Positions 20,703 through 29,636 of a stretch of 64,000 nt of DNA are shown here, in pieces (within the stretch, counting starts at the first letter, position 1; each line of letters opens with the position of its first letter). The translations under genes were made by a program, and so were the position numbers. The notes under the pieces were generated by a model, which did not search any database, had not been told where the DNA came from, and saw nothing but the letters and a program-made list of their open reading frames with translations. This DNA is from Pectobacterium punjabense. GTDB taxonomy: Bacteria > Pseudomonadota > Gammaproteobacteria > Enterobacterales > Enterobacteriaceae. The stretch lies in the NCBI RefSeq assembly GCF_012427845.1, contig NZ_CP038498.1, positions 3,224,001 through 3,288,000 of the forward strand. Direction: 5' to 3'.

Positions 20703-22634
20703 TTATTCCGTTGCGGCTTCCCGGGTGATAGTTTCATCACCGCTGGTCGTCAGCGCGGCATCATTATTTACACGGTCTTCGAGCCGGATATTTTCAATAT
20801 GACCGAAATTCCAGGCTCCCGGTACATTCTCAAAAATGACATTTTTAAAGTCACTGTTCTTCAGGAACGTAATATCTGTGGCTTTTACACTTCTGAATTT
20901 TACATTCTCAAAATGCAAGCCTTGATGATAGGCATCACGTCCAAAAGAGAACTTATACGCATCAGCCATCTCACCGATGGTCATCCCATCGACCAGAATG
21001 CTGTTTTTCTTCGCTGAACCATCAACCGTAACGTTAGAAACGGTCACATCGCGGAACTGCGCGGGTTCAGCCGCAGGCTGAGTATCGTTCACGTCCGCTT
21101 TATATTTGATAGTGAAAACGAACGGCTCGTTGACAATATCACGCATCGCGTTATTACGGAATACCACGTCACGCGAGCCACCACCATAATAGGGTCGACT
21201 CTTCATACGCAAGCCAACATCCGTCTTATTCATGACGTTATCTTCAGCAACAATTTTTTCAATCCAGGCACCGGTATGGCTACCCGTAACCACCGCACCG
21301 TGCCCGCGGCGGAAGTAGTTATTGAAGATCCAGGCACCGCTCTGCGCTTTTTGCCCCAGCGTCGCCACTTCAGCACCGTACCCCGCCGCAAAGTTTACGC
21401 TGTCATCACCTGTATCAAAAAAGTTATTGAATACCATGACATTTTGGCTATTGCCGAATTCAATACCATCCGCATTATTCGCATCGTACGTCGTGTGCAC
21501 CAGCGCATTCATCGCCACATTTTCGGATTCCAGCACCATCACACCGTGGTAAGCCGGGTTCAGAATCGTCAGCCCTTCCAGATACATATTGCTCACGCCG
21601 CGCAGCGTCATCAGGCTGGAGCGTCGGTTTTTGTACGCTTCCTCCAGTGACATGCCTTCATTAACGGCTTTGGCCGTTTGGTCTTTTGCCAGAATACCGT
21701 CACTGCCAACATTGGTCGCTTTGCTCGCACGGTAGAGCGGTAATTCTTTAATTCATTCATCACTGGCTTTAATGGTAGCCGAGCCTGTAATACGAATATT
21801 TTTAAAGGTACCGGCATGGCTACTGCCCCGATCGTCGGCTTCCAACACGTTAATCAACGAAGGTGGGCGCTTAGGTAATTGAGGTGAAGTGTAAGGGTAG
21901 AGATAGTAGCCACGAGCGAGCGGATAGTCGTCGCCGTTTGCCGACCCCAGCAACGTAGCACCTTTTGCAACTTCAAACGTCATGTCGCTATGCAGGAACA
22001 GCGCACCGGTTTTAAACGTCCCCCCTTCAACCACGACTTTACACCCTTTCGGATAGGTGGCTAGCGTACAGTCATCAATCGCTTTCTGAATCGCCAACGT
22101 ATCGTCTGCTATCCCATCCCCTTTCGCACCGTAGTTAGTCACGTTCAGTGAGACTGGCGTGGCCGTCGTTTTCTGCACGACCGTCTCGCTATCAACGGAT
22201 TCTTTGCCGTCCTCATAAAGCGCGCGCACCGTGAAGCGGTATTCCGTTTCCGGCGACAGGTTAGCCACCTTGAAATTATGGAAGCTGACGCGAACATGCC
22301 AGTTGGCGGTATCGATCGAATTGTAGAAGTGATCGATATAAGGCTTGGCTGGCGAGTGGGTGTTCTGGTTATCAATGGTTCCGCCCAACAAGGTTCCATT
22401 CATATAGACACGATAATCTTTAATGCCTGCGGCCGGTTTAGTCGGTTTTTCCCAGGCCAGTACCACGCTGCTATTATCATAGGCCAGCGTCGGCACCTTA
22501 AGATTCTGTGGTGCGGCAGAACGGTCAACACCCACATTCGGCGTTGAGTCGCTATCGCTGCATCCGGCAATCAGGCCGCTTAGAACGAGTGTCGCGCAGA
22601 GCGTAAGGCGAGTACGAGGTAAAAAATCAGTCAT
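20703..22634 (-). pseudogene. pehX: GH28 exo-polygalacturonase, PehX-like, interrupted by in-frame TGA
   Basis: Read through, the gene encodes 643 aa, close to PehX-type exo-poly-alpha-D-galacturonosidases that release digalacturonate. A lipoprotein signal ends LIAGC (Cys about residue 25). A fibronectin type III domain spans about residues 40-150 (APQNLKVPTLAYDNSSVVLAWEKP). The GH28 beta-helix follows, with NADG, GDD, GHG and RMK active-site motifs all after the break. A single TGA at 21753-21755 (codon 294) stops the frame; similarity resumes at the very next codon, and Trp TGG is the simplest ancestor. The DGNG-like motif usually found just before this point is also missing, so a small in-frame deletion is possible. 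The upstream product alone would be inactive. Confidence 0.85.
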
Positions 22635-22670
22635 AACATTTCCTGTATTTTTATATCGCCCGACATCTTT

Positions 22671-22703
22671 CTCCCTGCGGCAGAATCGTTACCACAGGGA
22701 GAC
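22671..22703. other. Stem-loop between pectate lyase and GH28 genes
   Basis: Perfect 8-bp arms TCTCCCTG and CAGGGAGA flank a 17-base loop in the 126-bp spacer. There is no T-run on the minus strand. It may stabilise the 3' end of the pectate lyase message; I would not call it a terminator. Confidence 0.35.
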
Positions 22704-22760
22704 ACACATCAGGCGGAGGGTTTACAGATAAAAATTTAAATAATGAGTAAGATCAGATGG

Positions 22761-24329
22761 CTACGGCAGGGCAATCTCCAGCTTTCCCGCACCGGCATTT
22801 TCCAGGACATATTTCTCAACAGCGGCGATAGATTTCCCAACGCTATAGACATAAGGCGGACTCCACTCCAATTCATTGGTGCAGGTCTCCAACGCCCATC
22901 CCGGTACCGCTTTTCCAGCGCTGGTAGCAGCGGCTTTCTCGGTTTCTTGCAATGCACTACATTTATCCAAGGCAATTTGATTCAGATTGCTTGCCGGATT
23001 GCCATTGAACCAAGAACCGTTGTCTTTAAATTTACTTCCCTTGTAGGCACCAATAATCAGCTTTTCATCTGCCGCACCGCCCTGGAAATTAAAAACATTA
23101 CTTTCGGAAAGAATCGATGAATCGAAGCCCATCCCAATGGCATACAGAATGGGATAATTTGTATCCGTTGCGCCACGGTGGTAGTTATTAAGTAAATGCA
23201 CCTGACCAAAGCGCACTCGCGGCGAACGCTGCACGCTGTTGTCCCACAAATTGCCTTCAAAAGTGATCCGATATTCCCCTTTATCACCATCGCCTGAGCC
23301 GATTAAGACCGTCTTGTCATGCTGAGCGAAAATGTTGTAGGAAATCGTCAGATAATCAGCCCCATCTTCTATATCCAGCAGGCCATCATGGCGTTGGATA
23401 TGTTTACCGAACAGCACCGGCTCCTGATAGTCAGGGTGTTCACCGTCTGTAAAGGTACAGTGGTCGACCCAGACATTTTTGCTGGCATTAATCGATACGG
23501 AATCATAACGCGCATTCCAGTTGCCTTTATCTCCATCACCCGCATCCCAAGCTGGGGCAAAGTCACGCGGCGCCTGAAACGTAATATTACGGATAATGAT
23601 GTTGCTGTTATCCGTTTTGCCAAACGTGTGGCTTAACGTATTGAGGGATAAGTAGCCTTCCACCAGTTTCGCGTCGCTACCTACACCTAAAATTGTGGTA
23701 TTCGGCGGAACCTGAAATTGAATCTGTGCTTTCTGGTTGTTGGCATACTGCGAACGCTGACCATTCTGTTTTTTCAACAGGCTAAGCTCTGCACTGGCGG
23801 CTACCGCATCAGCGCCACCGGCATCCGCCGTCGCTTTCAGTTGTGCCATATAGTTCTGATCGAACGCTTTAACATATAAATCAAAATCGAACGTGGTTTT
23901 ATTCGGTTTGGTTTTATAATCCTCAGCATTCGCATAGCGTCCATTTCCTAAATCATCACCACGAATAGTGCCTTGCCAATAGATAATCTTGGGTTCTAAC
24001 TTTGCCTGTAACTCCGCATCGGCGTCACCTGCAATATAACGGACACTGCGGGTGTTATTTAACGCCTCTTTTAATTCTTGACGATTGGTAACGACATAAA
24101 TGCTATTTTCATGTGCACCCTCACCTCCCGTCGTCGCATAAAATTTACCATCCGTGTTCTGATATTGCGCAGCCCAGCCAAACGGTGCAGTTTTCACCTG
24201 TAAGTCTGGCGGAGCCGTTTCTGCCACTGGTTGCTGACTGTTGTCACACCCAGAAAGTGCTATCCCAGAAAAGGCAATAGCTACCGCACAGGCGCGTAAA
24301 CGACCCGTTCCAATAACTGCTCTAAACAT
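22761..24329 (-). CDS. Pectate lyase, family PL1, lipoprotein
   Basis: Predicted PL1 pectate lyase of 522 aa, longer than common secreted PL1 enzymes. The parallel beta-helix features include TTILGVGSDAKLVEG, NIIIRNITFQ, the WVDHCTFTDGEHPD signature and PRVRFGQVHLLNNY with the catalytic-region Arg. It would cleave polygalacturonate by beta-elimination with calcium. The N-terminus is a lipoprotein signal ending ALSGC, and the residues after Cys are DNS. Asp at +2 normally keeps lipoproteins in the inner membrane, and the T2SS substrate pullulanase has the same start. An extra ~100-residue insert (residues ~105-200) is Ala/Gln/Lys-rich. Which named pel gene this is, I cannot say. Confidence 0.88.
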   Translation of the reverse strand: MFRAVIGTGRLRACAVAIAFSGIALSGCDNSQQPVAETAPPDLQVKTAPFGWAAQYQNTDGKFYATTGGEGAHENSIYVVTNRQELKEALNNTRSVRYIAGDADAELQAKLEPKIIYWQGTIRGDDLGNGRYANAEDYKTKPNKTTFDFDLYVKAFDQNYMAQLKATADAGGADAVAASAELSLLKKQNGQRSQYANNQKAQIQFQVPPNTTILGVGSDAKLVEGYLSLNTLSHTFGKTDNSNIIIRNITFQAPRDFAPAWDAGDGDKGNWNARYDSVSINASKNVWVDHCTFTDGEHPDYQEPVLFGKHIQRHDGLLDIEDGADYLTISYNIFAQHDKTVLIGSGDGDKGEYRITFEGNLWDNSVQRSPRVRFGQVHLLNNYHRGATDTNYPILYAIGMGFDSSILSESNVFNFQGGAADEKLIIGAYKGSKFKDNGSWFNGNPASNLNQIALDKCSALQETEKAAATSAGKAVPGWALETCTNELEWSPPYVYSVGKSIAAVEKYVLENAGAGKLEIALP

Positions 24330-24845
24330 TTTATCCCTCAGTATTTTTTAATTATTAAAATGGAAATAACACATTCGCAAAAAATCCTGCGATACTAATC
24401 ACATTCTTTAGAATTTATTTTATTTGTAATTTACGGCAGATTGACGTTTTCCTTATTGATAAAAAAGTGGCGCAATACCTGTAGTAAAAACCACATAGTA
24501 ACGCTGCTAATTTAACGCTCAGAATAGTTAATTAATTATTAGGATTTCTCCGAATTCATTGACCACTAAGAACAAAAAAGAAACATCATGCCTACAATGG
24601 TAAAACATGATTTCATTAAAGCAAATCCGCACTTTTTTTTTGCGACCCGCATCAAGGTTCCATCCGTGATTATTATCATTACAATAGTTTTTAATCAAAA
24701 TGGAGTAGCTGTCACATAACCGAGAGATTCGGTTTTTAGTTCTTTCTATTTCTTGCAAAATAAGGCAGATAGCACCATCCGTTTGCACGACTTTCGTTTA
24801 TGATGTGAGGCTACACGGCCTAAGTAGATAATTAAGGATGAGCGC
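24330..24845. promoter_or_regulatory. Divergent pel-outB control region with KdgR-like site
   Basis: This AT-rich 516-bp spacer separates the divergent pectate lyase and outB genes. The best regulator candidate is TAAAACATGATTTCATT at 24601-24617, which resembles a KdgR box (TGAAACA-N-TGTTTCA) with three mismatches in the arms. KdgR is the known repressor of pectinase and out genes in soft-rot bacteria. The 86-residue frame at 24528-24788 looks like chance. No rho-independent terminator is needed here because both genes read outward. Confidence 0.4.
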
Positions 24846-25409
24846 GTGGATAACGCACCGGACGCACAGACACATTCACAACCAGCGCTACTTGCCAAAT
24901 ATCCGATGCCCGGCTATCTGATGGTTGTTTACGCTTTGCTTTTTATCGCGCTAGGCTGGTTCAGCCACCAGCGCTGGGGTAGCCCTGCGGCTTCTCCGAC
25001 AGCCACTTTAGCCGTTCACGCCGCGGCCTTGCCGGCGGTTGAGGAACAAGCACTCGCGGCTACATCTCATCAAGGGGAGGTTTATGCTGATAAGCCAGCG
25101 CCCCCAAAGAAAAAGACCACGCTGCCATTACCTGCCATCAGCAATGGCGAAATTCCGCCGCTGACCTATAGCGCACATGTTTATACATCCGACGAAGCCA
25201 AGCGCAGTATCACACTCAACGGCCTACCGTTCCGTGAAGGTGATTCGCCAGTGGAAGGGCTAACCATAGAACAGATCCAGCAAGATATGACGATTTTCAG
25301 CGTAGAGGGTGAGGTATTTATTTTGGAAGCGCTGGAAGACTGGCCGGGCGGAAAATTCAACGACAATGAACGTTCCGCCGACGGTGAAAGTGGAAACGTC
25401 GCGCCTTAG
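24846..25409 (+). CDS. outB: Type II secretion protein OutB (GspB)
   Basis: Inner-membrane protein of the GspB type, 187 aa, that helps the secretin OutD assemble and partners GspA-like functions in other bacteria. A cytoplasmic tail precedes one membrane segment (YLMVVYALLFIALGWF, about residues 22-38), then a Pro/Ala/Lys-rich linker and the conserved C-terminal periplasmic domain (LTYSAHVYTSDEAKRSITLNGLPFREGDSPVEGLTIEQI). The start is GTG 24846 behind AAGGA; the nearby ATG 24838 is out of frame. It is read away from the out operon and converges tail to tail with outS. Confidence 0.9.
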   Translation: MDNAPDAQTHSQPALLAKYPMPGYLMVVYALLFIALGWFSHQRWGSPAASPTATLAVHAAALPAVEEQALAATSHQGEVYADKPAPPKKKTTLPLPAISNGEIPPLTYSAHVYTSDEAKRSITLNGLPFREGDSPVEGLTIEQIQQDMTIFSVEGEVFILEALEDWPGGKFNDNERSADGESGNVAP

Positions 25410-25819
25410 CCGTGGTTACGCATGGCATCAATAAACGGCGTCAGCGTACGGTTAAACTCCGAACACTGCGCTTCTTTTGGCGTACTGTCTTTTAATAACC
25501 CTTGGTACAGGCTTTCACTGCGCTGCGGTAAAGCCTGATAGTTTGCAACATTCCAGCCTCTTTGTTTCGCCACAGCTAATGCCACATTGGTAACCGTCGC
25601 ATCATCGGGGAGATCGCTACGGTTACATTTCGATTTAAGGTATCGGGTGGCAGCAACCAATGACGACAGCTGATTCAGTTGATCGTTAGGAGAGACCGTT
25701 ACCACAGAAGACTGGCCTGCCACTGTTCCTTTGTGGGCAGACGTTCCTGTTTGTTGGCACCCGGCCAGCGTGACGCAAAGCAGCGTTAACGCAGAAAATT
25801 TAGACAGAGATAACGACAT
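25406..25819 (-). CDS. outS: T2SS pilotin lipoprotein OutS (GspS)
   Basis: Outer-membrane lipoprotein that escorts the secretin OutD, 137 aa from ATG 25819. The signal peptide MSLSLSKFSALTLLCVTLAGC ends in a lipobox, and QQ after Cys allows outer-membrane sorting. The mature part contains LSSLVAATRYLKSKCNRSDLPDD and a second Cys in KEAQCSEFNRTL, as in the OutS/PulS pilotin fold with its disulfide. The frame is open to 25855, but the AGGA-type site fits 25819. Its stop overlaps the outB stop by four bases on the other strand. Confidence 0.92.
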   Translation of the reverse strand: MSLSLSKFSALTLLCVTLAGCQQTGTSAHKGTVAGQSSVVTVSPNDQLNQLSSLVAATRYLKSKCNRSDLPDDATVTNVALAVAKQRGWNVANYQALPQRSESLYQGLLKDSTPKEAQCSEFNRTLTPFIDAMRNHG

Positions 25820-25927
25820 GACAAACTCATCCTGATTGAGATTAACGGTAGGCATTTTAGCAAATGATAGGCCGCTGTCACGGCATGTTTATGTCGCTCC
25901 CAGCCAGACGACTGGGAGCCGAGGATA

Positions 25928-27169
25928 TCAGGCAACAGTGCCTTTTCCTGATGAAGGTTTAGCCGTCGGTAAAAGACCATCGGCACGAAACATCGTCTTA
26001 ATGCCGCGCACCGCCTGCCGAATACGATCCTGATTTTCGATCAAGGCAAACCGGACATGGGTGTCGCCATAATCGCCAAAACCAATTCCAGGTGAAACGC
26101 ACACCTTCGCCTCCGATAGCAGGCGCTTGGCAAATTCCAGCGACCCCAAGTGCGCATAGGCATCAGGAATTTTCGCCCACACGTACATCGACGCTTTCGG
26201 TTCATCAACCATCCAACCTGCCTCATGCAGACCGCGCACCAAAACGTTACGGCGCTGGCGATACTGCTCGGCAATATCACGTACACATTGCTGATCGCCT
26301 TCCAACGCGGCGATTGCGGCAACCTGCAACGGCGTAAACGTACCGTAATCGTGATAGCTCTTGATCCGTGCTAGTGCGTTGACCAGTTCAGGGTTTCCGA
26401 CCATAAAGCCAATGCGCCAGCCTGCCATGTTATAGCTTTTTGACAGCGTGAAGAACTCTACTGCGATGTCCTTTGCGCCGGGAACCTGCATGATCGAGGG
26501 AGCCTTCCAGCCGTCATACACAATATCGGCATAGGCCAAATCATGGATCACCAACACATTGTACTGTTTTGCCAACTTAACAACGCGCTCAAAGAAATCC
26601 AGTTCGACGCACTGCGCTGTCGGGTTCGACGGGAAGCCAAGAATCATCATTTTCGGCTTCGGAATACTCTCGCGGATCGCACGTTCTAATTCATTAAAGA
26701 AATCGACGCCCTCCACAAGCGGTACAGAACGCACCTGGGCCCCAGCAATCACCGCACCATAGATGTGAATCGGATAACTCGGGTTCGGCACCAGCACCGT
26801 ATCACCATGATCCAATGTTGCCAGCATCAGGTGCGCCAACCCCTCTTTGGAGCCAATAGTGACGATAGCCTCGCTTTCAGGATCGATATCAACCTCATAG
26901 CGATCGGCATACCAGCGAGAGATCGCACGGCGTAAGCGCGGAATACCTCGGGATGTCGAATAACCATGAGTATCTTCACGCTGTGCAACCGTACAGAGTT
27001 TTTCCACGATATGAGGAGGCGTCGGGCCGTCAGGGTTACCCATGCTGAAATCAATAATATCTTCGCCACGACGACGCGCAGCCATTTTTAATTCAGCAGT
27101 GATATTAAATACATATGGGGGAAGACGATCGATGCGCGTAAAACGGCGCGGAGAAGTAGAATCAGACAT
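25928..27169 (-). CDS. alaC: Alanine transaminase AlaC
   Basis: PLP-dependent class I/II aminotransferase of 413 aa (412 in E. coli) that makes alanine from pyruvate and glutamate. Landmarks are [14 protein letters not shown], the [12 protein letters not shown] cofactor loop, [20 protein letters not shown] with the PLP Asp and Tyr, the Schiff-base Lys in [15 protein letters not shown], and VRFALIE with the substrate Arg. It is monocistronic, 108 bp from outS. Confidence 0.95.
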   Translation of the reverse strand: MSDSTSPRRFTRIDRLPPYVFNITAELKMAARRRGEDIIDFSMGNPDGPTPPHIVEKLCTVAQREDTHGYSTSRGIPRLRRAISRWYADRYEVDIDPESEAIVTIGSKEGLAHLMLATLDHGDTVLVPNPSYPIHIYGAVIAGAQVRSVPLVEGVDFFNELERAIRESIPKPKMMILGFPSNPTAQCVELDFFERVVKLAKQYNVLVIHDLAYADIVYDGWKAPSIMQVPGAKDIAVEFFTLSKSYNMAGWRIGFMVGNPELVNALARIKSYHDYGTFTPLQVAAIAALEGDQQCVRDIAEQYRQRRNVLVRGLHEAGWMVDEPKASMYVWAKIPDAYAHLGSLEFAKRLLSEAKVCVSPGIGFGDYGDTHVRFALIENQDRIRQAVRGIKTMFRADGLLPTAKPSSGKGTVA

Positions 27170-27534
27170 AACATCCTCAAATTAACGTGAGCGCCCGGAC
27201 CGTCCGAGCGACGCAGTGCCTGTAAAAAGACACTCTACTCAACATCTTTCGAATCGCACGAAGCCCGTTTTCGTTAACCGCAAGAGCACATGCGACCTGA
27301 AGTGTGATGAGTCTATTCAAGCTATCCCAGATAATTCGTTCTGTCGATACCCGTTCATAAATTTTCTCAGTCTGGAAGTAAACCCCATTTATTTCTGGCT
27401 AATATCGCGAAAAATAAAGAATACGCGTCGGAAGAGGCATTACACTTTACAACCCGATCAGGCCTGCTAAATAAGGTAGTTATAGCTCGGGATTACAAGA
27501 TGGTTCATTCGAGAGAGGATTCAAGAGTCAGCCT
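27170..27534. other. Divergent spacer alaC / epimerase
   Basis: 365 bp between divergent genes. It must carry both promoters. The 84-residue frame at 27216-27470 has no recognisable features. Around 27193-27212 a GC-rich partial palindrome (GCCCGGACCGTCCGAGC) lies in the alaC leader. I see no known regulator site. Confidence 0.4.
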
Positions 27535-28515
27535 ATGACCGAGATGCGATTTTTCACCGAAAGTTGGCCTATAGAGGGCGCATTTACCATTTCACGTGGC
27601 AGCAAGCGTCAGGCTGATGTCGTTGTCGTGGCGCTTCAGTCCGATAATATGACGGGCTATGGCGAGTGCGTCCCCTATTCGCGCTACGGTGAATCCCTTG
27701 ATAGCGTAATGGCTCAGCTCACGTCACTGAACAGCGACGTTGGTAATGGTTTAGACCGAGAGCGCTTGCAAACCATTCTACCTGCCGGCGCGGCACGTAA
27801 TGCGCTCGATTGCGCGTTCTGGGATCTGGAATGCAAACAACATCAGCAGCGCATTTGGCAACGCCTGAATCTTCCTTTGCCTACAGCGCTGGAGACAGCC
27901 TATACGCTATCGCTTGATACACCAGATGGTATGCGACACGCCGCGATGCGCAATGCCCATCGCCCTCTTCTCAAGTTAAAACTGGCTGACACAGACGATC
28001 TAGCCAGAGTAGCCGCCGTTCGCGAAGGAGCCCCATTGGCTCGCCTGATTGTGGATGCCAATGAAGGATGGGATATCGATCGCTATCTGACGCTGGTTCC
28101 TGAACTCGCCGCGCTTGGCGTAACGATGATCGAACAACCTTTCCCGGCAGGTAAGGATGATGTGCTGGCAGATCTGCCCCGCCCTATTCCCGTCTGTGCC
28201 GATGAGTCCTGTCATGACAGTCAATCGCTAACCGCTCTGATAGGACGCTATGACATGATTAACATCAAGCTGGATAAAACTGGTGGACTGACTGAAGCCC
28301 TGCGTTTGAAAAAATACGCGCAGGAGCAAGGTTTAAAAATTATGGTCGGCTGCATGGTAAGCACATCACTGTCGATGGCTCCTGCATTTGTCGTAGCGCA
28401 GGGTGCCACCGTGATCGATTTGGATGGTCCGCTGCTCTTACAGCGCGATCGCAATAACGGGTTGCATTATAACGGTAGCGAAATATTACCGCCCAACGCA
28501 TTATTGTGGGGATAA
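27535..28515 (+). CDS. Enolase-superfamily dipeptide epimerase / N-acetyl-D-Glu racemase (YcjG/DgcA type)
   Basis: Cytoplasmic enolase-superfamily racemase of 326 aa in the muconate-lactonising subgroup. Catalytic Lys is in the KLKL (K-x-K) motif near residue 148. Metal ligands are Asp in VDANEGW, Glu in IEQPFP and Asp in CADES, and the opposite Lys is in NIKLDKTGGLTEAL. Close families are L-Ala-D/L-Glu epimerases (YcjG) used in murein peptide recycling and the N-acetyl-D-glutamate racemase DgcA. Sequence alone does not decide between them. The next gene is a D-amino-acid transaminase only 42 bp away, which points to D-amino-acid or murein-peptide catabolism. Confidence 0.85.
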   Translation: MTEMRFFTESWPIEGAFTISRGSKRQADVVVVALQSDNMTGYGECVPYSRYGESLDSVMAQLTSLNSDVGNGLDRERLQTILPAGAARNALDCAFWDLECKQHQQRIWQRLNLPLPTALETAYTLSLDTPDGMRHAAMRNAHRPLLKLKLADTDDLARVAAVREGAPLARLIVDANEGWDIDRYLTLVPELAALGVTMIEQPFPAGKDDVLADLPRPIPVCADESCHDSQSLTALIGRYDMINIKLDKTGGLTEALRLKKYAQEQGLKIMVGCMVSTSLSMAPAFVVAQGATVIDLDGPLLLQRDRNNGLHYNGSEILPPNALLWG

Positions 28516-28557
28516 CGCGTATTAACCTGCATTGAGCAACTATTAAGGAGTGTTGTG

Positions 28558-29418
28558 ATGCAACGTCTTGTTTACGTTGATGGACAGTATTTAGAAGAGA
28601 ATGAAGCAAAAATTTCCGTATTTGACCGTGGCTTCCTGTTTGCCGACGCTGTCTATGAAGTGACGGCGGTAATCGATGGCAAGCTGGTTGATTTTCCCGA
28701 TCACATCACCCGCCTGCAACGCTCCTGCCGCGAATTATCGCTTACGCTGCCCGTCACCGCTGAGGCACTCAAAGATATTCACGACGAACTGATCGGTAAA
28801 AACGATCTGCAAGAAGGTGCGATCTACTTACAGCTTAGCCGCGGCAATGCTGGCGATCGTGATTTCTATTTCCCTTCCGCGGACGTCAAATCCACGCTGG
28901 TTTTATTCACTCAAGCTCGTTCGCTGGTCGGTAATCCTAAAGCAACAACGGGACTGCACATTGTCACCACCGAAGATATCCGCTGGCACCGTCGGGATAT
29001 CAAAACCGTCAGCCTGCTCGCTGCCAGCCTGGCGAAAGAGTATGCCCACGCGAATAAGGCCGATGACGCCTTCTTTGTCGAAGAGGGTTTCATCACCGAA
29101 GGCAGCTCTTGCAACTGCTATATCGTCCTGCATGACAACACAGTAGTAACCCGACCGCTTAGCAACGATATTCTGCACGGCATCACACGTCAGTCGCTGC
29201 TCAAACTGGCGGAAAAAGATGGCATTACGCTAGAAGAACGTTGTTTTACACCAGAAGAGGCCTATCACGCCAAAGAGATTTTTGTCAGTTCAGCCACCAT
29301 GCTCGTCCTCCCTGTCGTCATGCTGGATGGAAAAACGATCGGCGACGGCAAACCGGGTCAAATTACTCAACGGCTGCGTGACATCTATCTCGATATGATT
29401 AAACAGCAGGGAAAATAG
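28558..29418 (+). CDS. dat: D-amino-acid transaminase
   Basis: Fold-type IV PLP transaminase, 286 aa, of the D-alanine/branched-chain family. An AAGGAG site seven bases before ATG 28558 sets the start (GTG 28555 is too close). Key features are YVDGQYLEENEAKISVFDRGFLFADAVYE, the Schiff-base Lys in RRDIKTVSLLAASLAK, EEGFITEGSSCN, and the late EIFVSSATMLVLPV. It would interconvert D-alanine and 2-oxoglutarate with D-glutamate and pyruvate. Co-transcription with the upstream epimerase is likely. Confidence 0.88.
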   Translation: MQRLVYVDGQYLEENEAKISVFDRGFLFADAVYEVTAVIDGKLVDFPDHITRLQRSCRELSLTLPVTAEALKDIHDELIGKNDLQEGAIYLQLSRGNAGDRDFYFPSADVKSTLVLFTQARSLVGNPKATTGLHIVTTEDIRWHRRDIKTVSLLAASLAKEYAHANKADDAFFVEEGFITEGSSCNCYIVLHDNTVVTRPLSNDILHGITRQSLLKLAEKDGITLEERCFTPEEAYHAKEIFVSSATMLVLPVVMLDGKTIGDGKPGQITQRLRDIYLDMIKQQGK

Positions 29419-29493
29419 CCGCCATTCACGCTCTGTGAGCTCGGCATAGATGTTCATCCGTTACCCGTTCAATTCTGGATAACGGATGGCAAT

Positions 29494-29632
29494 CCCCGTC
29501 ATACTGCAAGCTGCATGTGCGTTGGCTGCGCTACTCGGCACATTGGCGTGAGCCTCGCCCTTGCGGGCCAACGCTTTGCGTTGTTCAAAACGCTAACGTT
29601 TTGTCCTGCAACTCGAATTATTTAGGGTATAA
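29494..29632. repeat. IRU/ERIC-like palindromic repeat with altered core
   Basis: The ends match the enterobacterial IRU/ERIC element as I remember it: CCCGTCATACTGCAAGCTGC and GTGCGTTGGCTGCGC on the left, TGCAACTCGAATTATTTAGG and GTATA on the right. The middle ~70 bp differs from the usual ERIC core and has its own inverted pieces (GCCTCGCCCTTGCGGGC, then AAACGCTAACGTTT). It lies between convergent genes and ends just before the stop of the MscS-like gene. Confidence 0.7.
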
Positions 29633-29636
29633 ATCA

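Noticed and set aside
21753..21755. TGA in pehX as a selenocysteine codon
   Set aside because: GH28 enzymes are not selenoproteins, and I saw no SECIS-like hairpin directly after the codon; a nonsense change is simpler.
22671..22703. Intrinsic terminator after the pectate lyase gene
   Set aside because: The stem has a 17-base loop and no T-run on the transcribed strand.
24528..24788. 86-codon minus-strand frame upstream of outB
   Set aside because: AT-rich chance frame in a control region, overlapping the KdgR-like site, without a convincing start.
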